From Tamarix chinensis (lineage: Eukaryota > Streptophyta > Magnoliopsida > Caryophyllales > Tamaricaceae), in assembly GCA_030549775.1 (NCBI GenBank), contig CM060176.1, positions 97,951,815 to 98,015,814 of the forward strand: 64,000 nt of DNA, in the 5' to 3' direction. Below the pieces are notes generated by a model. The model made no database searches and had not been told where the DNA came from. It saw only the letters and a list, made by a program, of their open reading frames with translations. The position numbers and the translations under genes were made by a program. The first letter of the stretch is position 1. Each line of letters opens with the position of its first letter. Of the stretch, positions 48,582 through 60,636 are shown piece by piece.

Positions 48582-50528
48582 AATATATTATGAATTATGG
48601 CCTCCATAAATAGTGGAGTCGCAAGACCCCCAAGAAACAGAAAAAATTGATCATTCAAAGTAAATAATAATATCTTAACATATGCATTTAAAAACTTTAT
48701 AGTAAGTTCCCCAAATCTCAATCACTCCCGCACATCGCTACCTTAACAAAACCCATATAAATGCCTTCGTCCAAGAGGCCCAAGTCCTTTACTAACAACA
48801 ATCATGCCCATATACCCTAATGAATAATTCACTCTGACCCTTCTCTCTTTCTCTTCTCTTACATTACTCAAAGTCTACATCACTAACTTGAGCAACAAAA
48901 TATCTTTAAGTCAGCACTACACTAATGTCCATATGACACTCAAAGAGTTTCTTCTTAATTTTCTTGCAAGTAAACCATTAGTTATCCACCTCAATCTTAT
49001 TCTTATACCAATTATAGATCACAAGAGTCTAAAATGTGTTATACTAAATCTTAAGAGGTAACTAATTGATGTAAATATATAGTGCAAAATTTAAATTTTG
49101 AGATGAAATACACAAGATTGATGCTTGTGTATTAGTGTGGAACGTATGTAGGTTTATATATGTATGAAATTATGAATGGTGCAAATAGCAAGAACATTCC
49201 AAATAAAAAAGGGTACTATAGATGGAAGTTATAGGTCATCACCATCATCTATCTCTTCACAGGAATAAAATGAAAGTTTTTGGATGATGATTTTGATTTA
49301 CAATTTTTGTCTATAATGAAATATAAATAGTTTTTATAGGATAAATATATCATTTATATCTTAATGGGAGCCTAAGGTGAGAAATTGGATGGTGGTTGTG
49401 GGTAAAAATTGTTTTCTAGAGTTTCACATAAGCAGTGGTTTTAACTCAAAACCATTGTCTAACCTCTACCGTAAGGTGTCATTTTTATTTTTCTATTTTT
49501 TTATATATTTTGGGTTTTGAAACCTCATATATATTATAGGAGCTTGTAGCCTATGTGATCATTGTTTGCTGCCATCGTTATTTCTTTTTCACCGTCATCT
49601 ATGTGTCTCTCCGTAGTAGTGATGTTTTGGCTTATGAACATCTAACAAATGAGGATGATAATCTAATATAGTGGACATTTTACTTATGAATATTATGCAA
49701 AGGTTTGGATTATATTGCAAAGTGTGCTCTTCATTATTGAATATCATTTTATCTTAGATTCTAAATTAATTAAATTTGTTGTGGTATTATTAACCTTGTG
49801 CCTCAACTAGACTAATATCATAAGGCATCACCTATATAGAAAATAAAAAATTACCATTAAAATATTATTATTAAATTATATATTATATCTTTATTTCCAT
49901 TTAAATATAGTGAAGTTTGGTTTGTGTATTTTGGTAAATTTGCGACATTATATGAAACAACATGCAACATATATGCTGTCTAATACATAGGTATTACACA
50001 ACTTCATATGATGAGCACACAATCCTACCACAATTCATAGTTTGGCGCAGGAAACTACTAAGCTACTAGTGGTGAATAATTCATGGTCCTACTCATTATC
50101 ACCTTGACTAACACACATTAACCACATAGCTCTATTTGAGTAGAGCACAATATTGTCATTATTTATAGTGAGTAGTGGACGATCCTACCCCTGCCCAAGG
50201 TTAGTAGCGTACAATCTTCTCACTATATTACCTTTATTCTATCATTTATATCACACGCTACTTTAGCTCTATATTGTTTTCAACACACACTGCTCTAACT
50301 CCCTTTTGTTCACAACACACATCACTCTAGTGTTCTTATGAATTTATAGCACACTTTGATCTAACCACTTGTACAACATGAAAGGTGAATAAAGAAATTA
50401 AGGTGATAGTTTAATTATCTTAGATGCTATTACTTTCTAAAAATTAATCCACACATGTCCAAATAACAACCACTTATGATATTATTCACACTTGGATCAA
50501 ACTCCAACCATATACTAGACAATCCAAC
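48582..50528. other. AT-rich region with no recognisable gene or element ends
   Basis: I see no conserved protein motifs, RNA genes or paired terminal repeats. Local repeated wording (for example 'acacactgctctaac' and 'acacatcactctag' near 50285-50330) is weak. It may be old transposon DNA. Confidence 0.45.
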
Positions 50529-53518
50529 TATAATACCTCATCTTAAAATATTCCAAAATATATTTAAAATCATGTTAATATAAAAAAAAATTATTTTTAG
50601 AAAGGACTTGAAAATTGAGTGGGAACATGGATTTTAGGGCTACTGTTCAACTAGGTATACCCAAAACCAATCAAGTGGCACAACTAGAGACTTTAATTTT
50701 CATTCTAGGACCACCAGTTAATTGATTCTTCCTTAATAATCAAATGATCATGCTACAATTCCAAGTTCTTATTTTTTTCCTTTGATTATTTCTCAAATAT
50801 TTTTCTATACTTCAAATTACTATAATTTTGTTTTAATAAGAAAATTTTGGTGCATTGAGATTATTTTCATATTATTCAAATCATTATATTATTTTTATAT
50901 AGCTAAAAAATTCCTAAAATTACTTTTAAGGTACTTTCTCACCTACTCTCTATCTCCCTCACTTTCCTCCATCCTCTATATTATAGACATGAGTGTAGGC
51001 CTCTTTTTGCACCCCATAACCCGTCTTCCATTTTCCCCAACATTATCGCACTCCTATTCCATACTCTATCATTTTATTTTTACACAAGCCTCATATACTC
51101 CACCCCAAGGTCAACTCTCCCTCTCTCATTTCCCTTTTGTGTGTCAACTAGACCTCCCCTCCATCGACCTAATTTTTTATTTCATTTTCATCTTCCCTTG
51201 GTTGCTAACTCTCTCTCTCTTTCTTCTCTTCCCATGTGAATTATTTTTTTACTTAGTATTAGGGAAGTTTCTAACTATTTTCTTCCTCTTGTGCAATTGA
51301 GGCTCTAACTTCCTAGCTTCTCCATATTTGATATGGTTTTCCTTATCTTATTCTTAATATATACCTTAATTCCTCTTTATTTTTCTCCAAAAAATGAAGG
51401 ATTAAGGTTTATAAATGGTTGAAGGTTATTGTTTTTGCTCCTCTTATCTACTCATCTTTTGGGAGGAGGTTAAGATTGTGCTTCATTTTCCTCTTCCTCT
51501 ATTTTGGTTTTAAATTTTGTTTCAACTATGTTTCTACTAATTTTTTAATTCTTAATTTCCCTAAGATAATCATAATTCTTTGGTGAATCCATAAAGTTAA
51601 AAGTAGTTAGAATTGCTTGAAGGTAGGACAATCTTACCCTTAATATGATTAAGTGTTGGGTTGTCACTTTTTTTTGCGGGGCATGTTCCATGTTTAGCAT
51701 GTTCTATGTTGATTTCTCTGAGTTTGATCATGTTCTTATAGCTCTATATTTTTGGAAGTATGAACATATTTTATCCATTTTGGCCTTATCATGATGTTAT
51801 GGAGTTAAGCATAAGAAGTGTTGTGTAGTTGATTAATGAGCATAAATCCATGTTTTTAGCATTTTTTATGTGTTTTTTAACAATATAGGAGTGTGATAGG
51901 ATAATTTGGTTAAGTTGATAAATTATTCAGGATTAATCATAAGTTTTATTGATTTTCTGTACAGTTATATATGTCGACTGGTGCTAGTTAAAAAGCTAAC
52001 AAGTTTGCTCTTCAATTTATTTTCTTTCTACCATGACACCACTCAACTATTCTTTCCATACTAATTGATTGTTTTGTCTATTTTGGTCATCTACTTGTTG
52101 TTTTAGGTCCCAAACTGATCCACTAATTTGTGGGACCAGTCAGCTGATACCCTAGGATGGTTTTATAATATTTAATGGGTTTGAATTTATATATTAACTT
52201 AGACTTCAACATGATCTTAGCCTTGAATAATTAAACATAAGGAAAGACTGAATTGGATAAGGATGTGGTAATACCTCCACATATAGAGAGTACGCTCCAC
52301 CCAATATGGTGTCAGTAGTTAAAACAACCATTTTGAATTTATTATTTAAAGTTAATAAAGGATGATTTTTAGGTACCTCATCCATGTACGTATGCTTAGG
52401 TTTAGTTTACCATGGTTTAATGGTCCTGTAACCTAGGATTATAAGTATAGTGGCTATCAAAATTCTCAATGTAAGCCCCTTGTCACTGATAATAGTTGTG
52501 ATGGATGTAACAAGCCTAAAATTGATTGTATGCCCCCCTAGAATAGTTTTGCAAGTGTGATATATTTTGAAGATCATTGTATAACCCCCATAACCACAGT
52601 GTATAATGATGGTGGAAGTAGGATTCCTACATCAGTCCTAATCATGGATACTGATAATGGTTTTGTTATTCTTAGTTACTTGTGTCCACTGACCTAGTAG
52701 CCCTTGGGCATTAGTGGAATGTGTGGAGGGATTTGCATACTTAAAATTGAGAATGTATCTCCATTAGCATTTTCCAATGTGTAATGGGAGTAGCAATCCT
52801 ATGTTCGTTCTCATCATGGATAATGACACGATTAGAGATTCCTTTGGTATTATTTTGGTGGTGAATGGTTGTGCTTGGTTGCCATATCATGTTTAAGTGA
52901 TAAGCATGTTTCCATATAATATGTGTTAGTATGCTTTTTATATAACGCATGTTGACATGTTTCTATGAGATATGTGAATAAGCATGCTTCCCTAATGTTT
53001 AGCATGCGCCATCACCATATTATAGGTATTTTATTTTACTAGTAATTCACCATATTAATATTACGTTGTGTGGTTACTGTGTTAATCTAACTTTTATTTT
53101 AAATGACAATATGGGCCTTTAAATTTCCATTACTTGGGTACTATTATTGTACTTTTGCTATAGGTAAGAGTTTGGATAACCAATATAGATAGATTGTGTC
53201 CACTGTGTTAGGATGTTTTTGTTTCTTTCTGGTTATATAAACTATTGGCTCTGATTATTATATTTCAAATATTACATCTCTCTTTCTCTCTCCCCCTTAT
53301 TATATTGTCATATTTATCCATATTATTGATATCTTATTATTTCTTTCATATCATGTGCTTGTTTTTTGTTTTTTCTTATATCAAGCATGTGTTATATGAT
53401 AATCACACACACATCTCCCATATTTGATGTAGCGGTGGCATTCCACGGTTTTGTTTTCAAAGCGATTTTGTATTATCTTGAAAGAATTTTTCAAGTCAAA
53501 AAAATTGAGGGTGTTACA
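50529..53518 (+). mobile_element. Family X LTR-like element, complete (2990 bp)
   Basis: It starts TATAATACCTCATCTTAAAA at 50529 and ends GAGGGTGTTACA at 53518. The flanking 5-mers are CCAAC and CTGAC (3 of 5 identical, differences are transitions). Block order matches 53939-57395: CT-rich stretch (50935-51300), 'gcttgaaggtaggacaatct' (51613), degenerate 'gtgtaatgggagtagcaatc' tandem units (52500-52800), and a final 'atttgatgtagcggtggcat' block (53422). The frame at 50782-51300 is a CT-rich artefact. Confidence 0.8.
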
Positions 53519-53938
53519 CTGACAACCATACCACTTTTCCAATATGAATCAAATAAAAATGTATTTTTATTTCTTCATCATAATTGCTTGCTCAAGTGAT
53601 CTATTTCAATCCCACATAGCCATATTAGATGGTTGGGCTAGCAAATGTCACTCTAGCCCTTGCAAAATAAAATTTTATTTGAAATAATATCTATAAAGAA
53701 AAGATATAAATTGGCCCTTCTAATTTAATATATTTTCAAGCTTACCTTATAAGTGACTCATTCTCCTCCCTCTTTTCATTACCCAAAGTTTAACCAAATT
53801 TGAATATAAACATCATCTAACCTAGAGATTTATGTAAATTATACTATTCACCCAATAAGGTGCACCTGAAAAACCTGGACGTAACATATAAGTAACAACT
53901 AATATGCGGATTTCTAACATGGTAGAGCTTTGCAAAGT
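53519..53938. other. Short spacer between two family X elements
   Basis: No gene is visible. The phrase 'tttctaacatggtagagct' (53911) recurs in diverged form at 57716 ('atgtctaacatggcggagc'), just beyond the other side of the 53939 element. Confidence 0.4.
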
Positions 53939-55389
53939 TATAATACCCAGTCCTAAAATCCTTCTATATTTAAATTATGTTGGTATAAAATAAATTGGTT
54001 TTAGTTTTGATGAGGGATTGAAATTTAGGTTAAAATGTGGTTTTCAAGTGTACCAATTGATTGGTATTCCAAACCCATCAGTCGGTACAATCAAGAATTG
54101 GCATTTTGATTTCTAGGATAATTAGTAGACTAGTTGCGTAAACCAATCAAATAATTATGTTGCGATTTCATATCCTTTTTATTTTGGTTTTGATTCTCTT
54201 TTAAATATTTATGAAAACTTATAATTATAGCCTAATTGCGCCAATAAGCACATTTTGGTGTTTTGGGACTATTTTTACATTATTTAAATCATAATATGAT
54301 TTTATATAGCTAAAAATCTCTCAAATGCACTTTTAAGGTACTTTCTCACCTACCCTCCTTCTCCCTCATTTTCCTCTCTCCTCTAGCAACCATGGCTATG
54401 TGTAGGTCATCCAGCACCAACTCCCCTAACTTACCTACCTCTACCACTACCTAATTTCACTCCACCTCCCCCTCATCCTTATCATTCACCTTCAGACACT
54501 TTGGTTCTCCACACTCAACCAAAGTCAACTCTCCTTCTCTCCTCCTTTTTGATGTGTCGGCCCCCAACTCTCTTTTAGGCTTCATTTTTAGATTCATTTT
54601 AACCATTTACCTCCTACACTTCTCTCATTCTCCATTTTCCTTTGGGTTGTGTTGCTAAGTGTTGGGCATTTTCCCCTATTTCTTTCTCTTCCTCTCCTTT
54701 TGGAAAACACGGGCTTACCTTTTAGATATTCCCTTTGTTCAAATACCTTTCTCTCGTATCTCTTCTCCTATTCTTAACCTTACCTCTACCTTATTTCTTT
54801 TTTTTAAAAGAAAGGATTAAGGTGTGTAGAAAGATTGGAGATCCTAGATTTCTTCCTTTGATAAATTGTTTTGGAGAGAATGTTAGGTTTTTGCTTCTTC
54901 TTTCCTCCCTCTTTAGTTTTTTATTTTAATTGGTTTTATAAATATTATTGTTCACTATTTCATTTTTATTTTATTAGGAAACTACGGGTCTAACTATAAA
55001 CCATAAATTTAGGAATATTTTTTTCTAGAAGACAATTAGCTTGGAGGTAAGACATCATTATCTCTAATATGGTTAATGAATTGTGTTGTTTTTTTTTTGT
55101 GGTTTCATGTTCTTAGTATGTTTTGGGATGTATATGTGTTATTTTAAGATCTTGAATTCAAGCATGTGGTAATGTTTATGTCTTTGGATTTGGATTTTTT
55201 GATATCATGAATGAGGTTGGTGTTTTTACGTAAATATAATGTGTGATGATTTGCCTATCATGTAACCATGTAATTTGGTTGTAGAGGATGTCTTTTTTAT
55301 GTGTTTTACAACATAGGGGCATATTAGAATTTTGGTGGAAAGCATGTGATTTTTGTCAGTGTGATTTGTCCATGTTTAGGCACCATTTT

Positions 55390-55740
55390 TCCTAAACCAG
55401 TCGAATGGTTAGCTAAACCCATAGGCTAGTTTACACAATAGCTGATCGATTTGATGAACATATCAACCACATCACTTGAACAATCGACTAGTTTGAGAAA
55501 CCATCGAATGGTTCCATAAACAATCGATTAGTTTGATAAACTAATCAACTAGTTATTTTATAGCCAACATGGTTTTGGTATCAAACCAAACACATCGACT
55601 GGTATGACCAAAGCTATCGACTAGTTTTTATGAACATTTTATTGATTGGACCAACTAGTTAGCTAGTTTTTCTGTATATTTATTTTTCTCATAAGTCTAG
55701 TACTACCAAACCAGCCGACTTGTCCTATAGACCAATCACT
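55390..55740. repeat. Cluster of AATCGACTAGTTTG-like short repeats
   Basis: At least eight variants of 'caatcgactagtttg' occur, for example 'accagtcgaatggtt', 'caatcgattagtttg', 'taatcaactagtta' and 'acatcgactggtatg'. The core TCGACTAGT is nearly self-complementary. Similar clusters are at 29720-29930 and 52080-52150 in the other family X copies. Confidence 0.75.
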
Positions 55741-56159
55741 TGGTTTTTCCATGTTTATTTATTACTTGTTCATCTTTATTTGAGGCTTATATCTTAACTT
55801 TTCTATTAAATTGTGACATTAAATCATGATCTTAGTCATGAATATTTGGAACTAAGGAAAAATAAAATATATTGTGGTGTAGCTTGGATGCCTTATTTGG
55901 TTGAATTTGGTGTCACCTCTAAGCAACCAATTGGTTTTTAATGGGATTAAATTGTGATTTACAATATCACCTAATGGTTATTAATAATGAAATTAAAATT
56001 TTGTTTGAGCATTTTCCTCCAACTCTCGGGGTAGCTAACGGGGAATTAGTGGGTGAGTTAACCTGTGTTTTTATCTTTTCACTAGGTACCTATTTTCTTC
56101 TTCATCAAATTATAGTCAGTAGGAGATATGCGCATATCTTTGAGGTATAAGGTAATACT

Positions 56160-56605
56160 ATGAAAAGTCAGCATGGTGTTAGTGTCTAGTTAAAGTGGAT
56201 AAGGTATCCTTATGCCCCTAGTACTTCTTATGTCTATCACTTAGGCAGGTGTAGTATCCTAACTTCTATAGCCATTACGACAAATGCACTTGAGGTGTAC
56301 TAGGTGAGGTATCCTGGTACAAGCCCCCTCTATATATTCTAACCATGTATGGTGGATGTGGCATTCCAATATATGTTATCCCCCATGGCAGATGCATTCA
56401 AGGTGTGATGGGTATGGTATACCTAGAAAAGTCCCCCTCATATATTCAAACCACGTGTGGTGGGTGTGGTATCCCAATATGTGTTAGCCCTCGTAGAAAA
56501 TGCACTCAAGGTATGGTGGGTGTGATATCTCTAGAGAAAAGCCCCTCGATATATTCAGCTCACATGTGGTGGGTGTGGTATCCTATTATATGTGTTATGT
56601 TGTCA
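56160..56605. repeat. Tandem repeat, about 95-100 bp unit
   Basis: Four units carry 'gtggtgggtgtggtatccta' then 'tgtgttagccctcgtagaa' then 'aagccccctcgatatattc'. The 87-codon frame at 56345-56608 is a direct product of the repeat. The equivalent region in the 28299 copy is 30415-30640. Confidence 0.88.
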
Positions 56606-57395
56606 TGAATTTTGTTCATGGTGAAGAACTATGTGGTCGAACATAATATATTAATAATAGGAACGTATGTGGTCACTAAATGGGAATTAATAATATGGTT
56701 TAGATTATGTGAGATTAATGCATGATCTCAGTAATTATTTCTTCCATAATTCTTATGTGAGCATGTCTCATAATATGATAATCATAAGCTCGAGTTATAT
56801 TATCTAAGTATGTTTTATACCAAGTTATTATGTGACTTCAATGTACAACATGAGCCCTTACTATGTTTTAGGTAGTTTCTTTTACCAATATTGCACCGTA
56901 CTGATATTATATTTGTGTTGTCACTATAATGATTTGACTTCTTTTCCAATGAGCAGCAAAAGAATTGAATAGTTATGATTCTCAATTAGAGTATTTTGAG
57001 GATAATGGTGTGGACAATAGTCGGTCATTACCTAAGGATCAAGATTCACATTCTATTTAGTTAAGAGTTACGCTAATCGGCTTAGATTTATTTTGCCCAT
57101 TATGTTGGGTTATTTTTGTTTTTTTTTCAGTTATCTAAACTTTTTGCTTTGATTTTTGTGTTTAGATTATGCAAATCTCTCTCTCATTTATATTATTCTT
57201 ATCTTTGTTATCATTATTGTTATATTGTTAGAGCATGCATTTTTTTATTCGTTGCCTTACATCAAACATATGTTACGTGATGATCACACGTCTCTCATAA
57301 TTGATGTAGCGATAACATTTCCTAATATTATTTTTAATATGATTCCGCATTGTTTTTAACATGAAATTTTCTGATTCAAATTTGGAGGAGTTACA

Positions 57396-58408
57396 AATGT
57401 GCACCCAACAAACTTGGAATTGACACATAACAACAAGCAAAATGCAAATGTATAACCGAATACAGTTTGATATAGTGGTAACGGTCAGCTTTAAGGCATC
57501 AAAAGTCTAAGACCTCTTTCAATGTTGTAATACCTTTACGGTGTTATCATTTATATGGTGTTTTATATTTGACTTTACGAGCCCCTAATAAATCAAAAAA
57601 TATGGATTTGAATTTATCTTTTCCTCTTTTAGTATTGTTACACTTTTATGGTGTTATCACATATATGGTATTTTATATTTGACTTTACAATTCCCTAATG
57701 AATCAAAAAATATGAATGTCTAACATGGCGGAGCATACTTAATTCATGCATATTTATTTTAGTTTGTATATATATCCTTCTTTGGATCAGTGTATATTAT
57801 TAATGTATATCTCTTTTTATTTAGTTTGCTTATATGTGTTTACTTTAGTCAATGTCTATCATTCTTTGGATCAATATATATCCTACTTTGGGTCAATATA
57901 TTTCCACCCTTATATTGGCATCTACTCTTTTTTCTTTGGGTTGAACTTCATCAAACTCTTTTGTGTCAATGTAGATGCTACTTTTGAACAATGTATAACA
58001 TCCTTAGGTTGACATATATATTCTGAAAAATTCATAGCATGTATTAGTTATAATTATCATATCACCGCCTTATCACTCTTAATATCATACTAACGCATCA
58101 GGTCACCCAAGTATACCATGCACGATGCATCCCAAGAGCATAGTGTACTTAATGGATATTTGCGAAAAAGAGTGAAATATTCACCTGGACACCAAGTATT
58201 CAAATGGTGAACAACGGTGTCACATCAAGGACAATCACAGCAGTTCGTAAAATCTCTTGGAAGACCTACGCGTACTTCTGCAAAAAAATGGCTAAACTGG
58301 ATCACGTGACTTTTTAGTTTCATATTTGAAAATGCCATGTGCTTACAACACTCCATAATTTAATCCTTCTTTCAGGCTCACTAGGACAAAATTGTGAAGC
58401 AGGCATAT
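57396..58408. other. Intergenic DNA with a ~115-bp direct duplication
   Basis: Two similar segments, about 57525-57610 and 57640-57722, share 'tatggtgttttatatttgac', 'ctaataaatcaaaaaatatg' and 'ggtgttatcac'. At 57770-58010 there are loose 'cttctttggatcagtgtata' / 'ctactttgggtcaatata' repeats. The region then leads into the 3' end of the PELP1/RIX1-like gene. No gene is supported here. Confidence 0.6.
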
Positions 58409-59238
58409 CTAGTCAGACTCATCATCTGGGTCTACATCTACAATATCAGGAATATCATCATCTGATGACTCTTTTCCTATATCATGAAATGTTGATAGCC
58501 TCAAATTATTATCATCAGCCCTTGCAACAAATTCATCCTCCCTCGGCACAGACGAGCTGCCAGGATCATTGCTGTCTGATGCCACTGTTCTTTTCAACAG
58601 CATATGCACCGCACCGCCACTTACAGCCTCTCTAGACTCCTCTTCGGCAACAGAGGATTGGCCGACATGGGGAAACAATGTCGTACATTCATGGGGGTTC
58701 AGTTCCAAATTATGTCGCAGTTCAGCCGTAATTACATCACCCTTTCCTGTCGTCTCTGGTCCAATATTATCCTCTGACACATCCATCACATCATGACCAA
58801 TTCCTCCTGTTTTTTTGCCATTTTCTCTCATTTCTATAGTAGTGCCCGCCAATGGTGCATCCTGAGCTTTACCTGAAGATTTTCTACCGGACAAGTCATC
58901 CAAGCTACCTGGTGTTTCCAGGTTTTGTGGTCTTAATAAGTCACCTTGAGGTTTCTCAACATCATTATTGTTATCCGCTTCTGTCACCATAACCTCTACA
59001 GAATCATCATTTTCTAGATAATAAGCATTCAGGATACCATAACCTGTGTCTGAATTACCGAATCCATTTTCCTGGCTGACATTAGAAAACGGGGGTTCGT
59101 GCTTCACTCCCTCACATGTCTTCATGCCTGAAGATGAAAAATCAAAAACTGGTAGAGCCCTGGGGTGTATAAGCACTTCCAAAGCCATAAGAGCTTGTGC
59201 GCAGAATTCAGCAACCTTTGTGCCTGTTGCTTGCTTGC
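58409..59238 (-). CDS. PELP1/RIX1-like protein, last exon (acidic C-terminus)
   Basis: This is the last exon of a probable plant homolog of PELP1 (Rix1 in yeast), a nuclear scaffold of the complex that works with the AAA ATPase Midasin in 60S ribosome maturation and ITS2 processing. The acceptor is TTTCTCAG just before 59238, and the first two bases complete a Gly codon from the previous exon. The protein reads KQATGTKVAEFCAQALMALE, then VLIHPRALPVFDF, as I recall for plant PELP1-like proteins. The remaining ~220 residues are low-complexity and acidic, closing with 'DIPDIVDVDPDDESD' and a TAG stop. An acidic C-terminal tail is characteristic of the family. The start of this frame at Met in MALEVL is internal, not a real start. 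Family identity is from memory of conserved phrases and should be checked by search. Confidence 0.8.
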
Positions 59239-59501
59239 CTGAGAAATGAAATTATAAGTAAACATCAGATCCATCCCGCTGGGGTCAGTATCAGTCTACA
59301 AAAGACTGCCAGTCTGCAATCACGTTTTAGGTTCAAAGAATGTAATTGCAGGCTATCAGTATTATCGAGATGTAAAATCTAAACATTTTATGATCCTTTA
59401 TTTTTATGATATCGTATGTACTTTTTTTACACCAACGCTAATAACAGCCTTGTCAACGAACACGCATTGAAAACAGATCTTCCACGTTCCTACTTCCCTA
59501 C

Positions 59502-59742
59502 CTGTGCGGAAAAGAGCAAGACCCTGGGCAAGAAACGGGGGCCGAACATGAGCTGGGGATAGAAGAGACCCCAATAATGCATGCAAGGCTGCCAGTTGAA
59601 AATCTACAGAAATATCCTTTGGCTTCATAGGAATGAGAACCTTCTCGCCATTGGTCCATTCCTTTTTAAAAGCATTTGCAGCTACACTAATCAAAAGCCT
59701 ATCAACTTCTGGACGCCAATCATCAGATTTCATGGCACCACC
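59502..59742 (-). CDS. PELP1/RIX1-like protein, internal exon
   Basis: The exon is 241 nt. The acceptor is TTTTTCCAG before 59742 and the donor is GCACAG|GTAGGG at 59502/59501. It encodes GGAMKSDDWRPEVDRLLISV, then 'ANAFKKEW', 'VDFQLAALHALLGSLLSPAH' and 'VRPPFLAQGLALFRT'. These look like helical repeat segments of the PELP1/Rix1 scaffold. It ends in phase 1 with a G that joins GC of the next exon to form Gly. The intron to the next exon is 263 nt (59239-59501), with GT...AG ends. No stop or frameshift lies inside the exon, so it looks functional. Confidence 0.8.
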
Positions 59743-60307
59743 CTGGAAAAAGGAAAAAAGGGGAGGAGGGGCCATCTTTTGTCAGGAATCAATACAGATG
59801 ATTCAAATACCAAGAAAAACAATGCAGCAATAAAAAAGCAAATCAACATAAGTTCACATGAGCTTCAGATAGCAAATTCAGTATAAGAAAACAAGCCTAG
59901 AGCATTTTCTCAGCTTTACCAAAAACAATATGATTCAACCACTGAATACACTCGAACTGACTGGGCAAAAAGGAGAGGGGGGACAAATCCAGCAAGGGCC
60001 ATAGCTGTATGCATGACAAGCAAAAATAGCAAATCATATATAATATGAGACAGCATCCGTATTGGAAGGCCGCAACTTTATTTAACTTCACATAATAAAA
60101 GAGACTTAAGAAGAAAACAGATCCCTAGAAACGTTTGCCCAATTATTTCAGCCATGGATCAATTCTCTGTTGACAAGGATCTCATTCAATTGACTAATGG
60201 TACCAACAGGAGACGCAGACTGTCAAATTCAGAAAGTTGAAGCAAGGGGAATAATTGTCCCATCCACATTATGTCCCACATACAGAGAGGAGACACAAAA
60301 CACATAC

Positions 60308-60636
60308 CACAGCTAGAAGAGACTCCAGCGCCCCCAATGCAGCAACTTTTAAAGCATCTGAGGTTGAACTGTCTCTCGGCCCTTCGATCTCCATCCTAAA
60401 TTCATTCTGTTGCTCCTGAGACGTTATAGTCTGACTAACAAGTTTCCTCTTCTTCTGATTAGGCTCTACAGTTACTTCAACAGTAACCTTAGAACATGTA
60501 CCACCAGAACTGATATCCAAATAATGGAGATCAATTGATGCATTCTTAATAACTTCTCGTGAGAGGTGCAATGCCATTCCTGATCCAGAGAAACTGTGAC
60601 AGTCAGGAACATATCCGGTGCAAATAATCGAACTAG
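60308..60636 (-). CDS. PELP1/RIX1-like protein, most upstream exon seen
   Basis: The donor is GCTGTG|GTATGT at 60308/60307, in phase 0 with the next exon. The intron is 565 nt (59743-60307). Conceptual protein: 'FSGSGMALHLSREVIKNASI', then an NLS-like 'NQKKRKLV', then 'SDALKVAALGALESLLAV'. Joined to the next exon it reads ...ESLLAV-GGAMKSDDWRP. The 5' boundary is uncertain: either an acceptor TTTGGTAG before 60636, or TGTCACAG before 60593 (which would begin at TTTCTCTGG). Further upstream exons of the gene are expected but none could be identified in 60.64-64.0 kb. Confidence 0.7.

Larger units (their letters stand above)
53939..57395 (+). mobile_element. Family X LTR-like element, complete (3457 bp)
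   Basis: It starts TATAATACCCAGTCCTAAAA at 53939 and ends GGAGGAGTTACA at 57395. The flanks AAAGT and AATGT differ at one position, a near-perfect 5-bp duplication. It has a CT-rich block (54340-54810), an array of AATCGACTAGTTT-like motifs (55390-55740), tandem units of about 95-100 bp (56160-56600), and a terminal block with 'aattgatgtagcgataacat' (57299). It is non-coding. The termini and layout resemble family A, so the two families may be related. Confidence 0.85.

Noticed and set aside
56345..56608. 87-codon frame with GGCGIPI repeats
   Set aside because: It simply follows the ~95-bp tandem repeat of family X.
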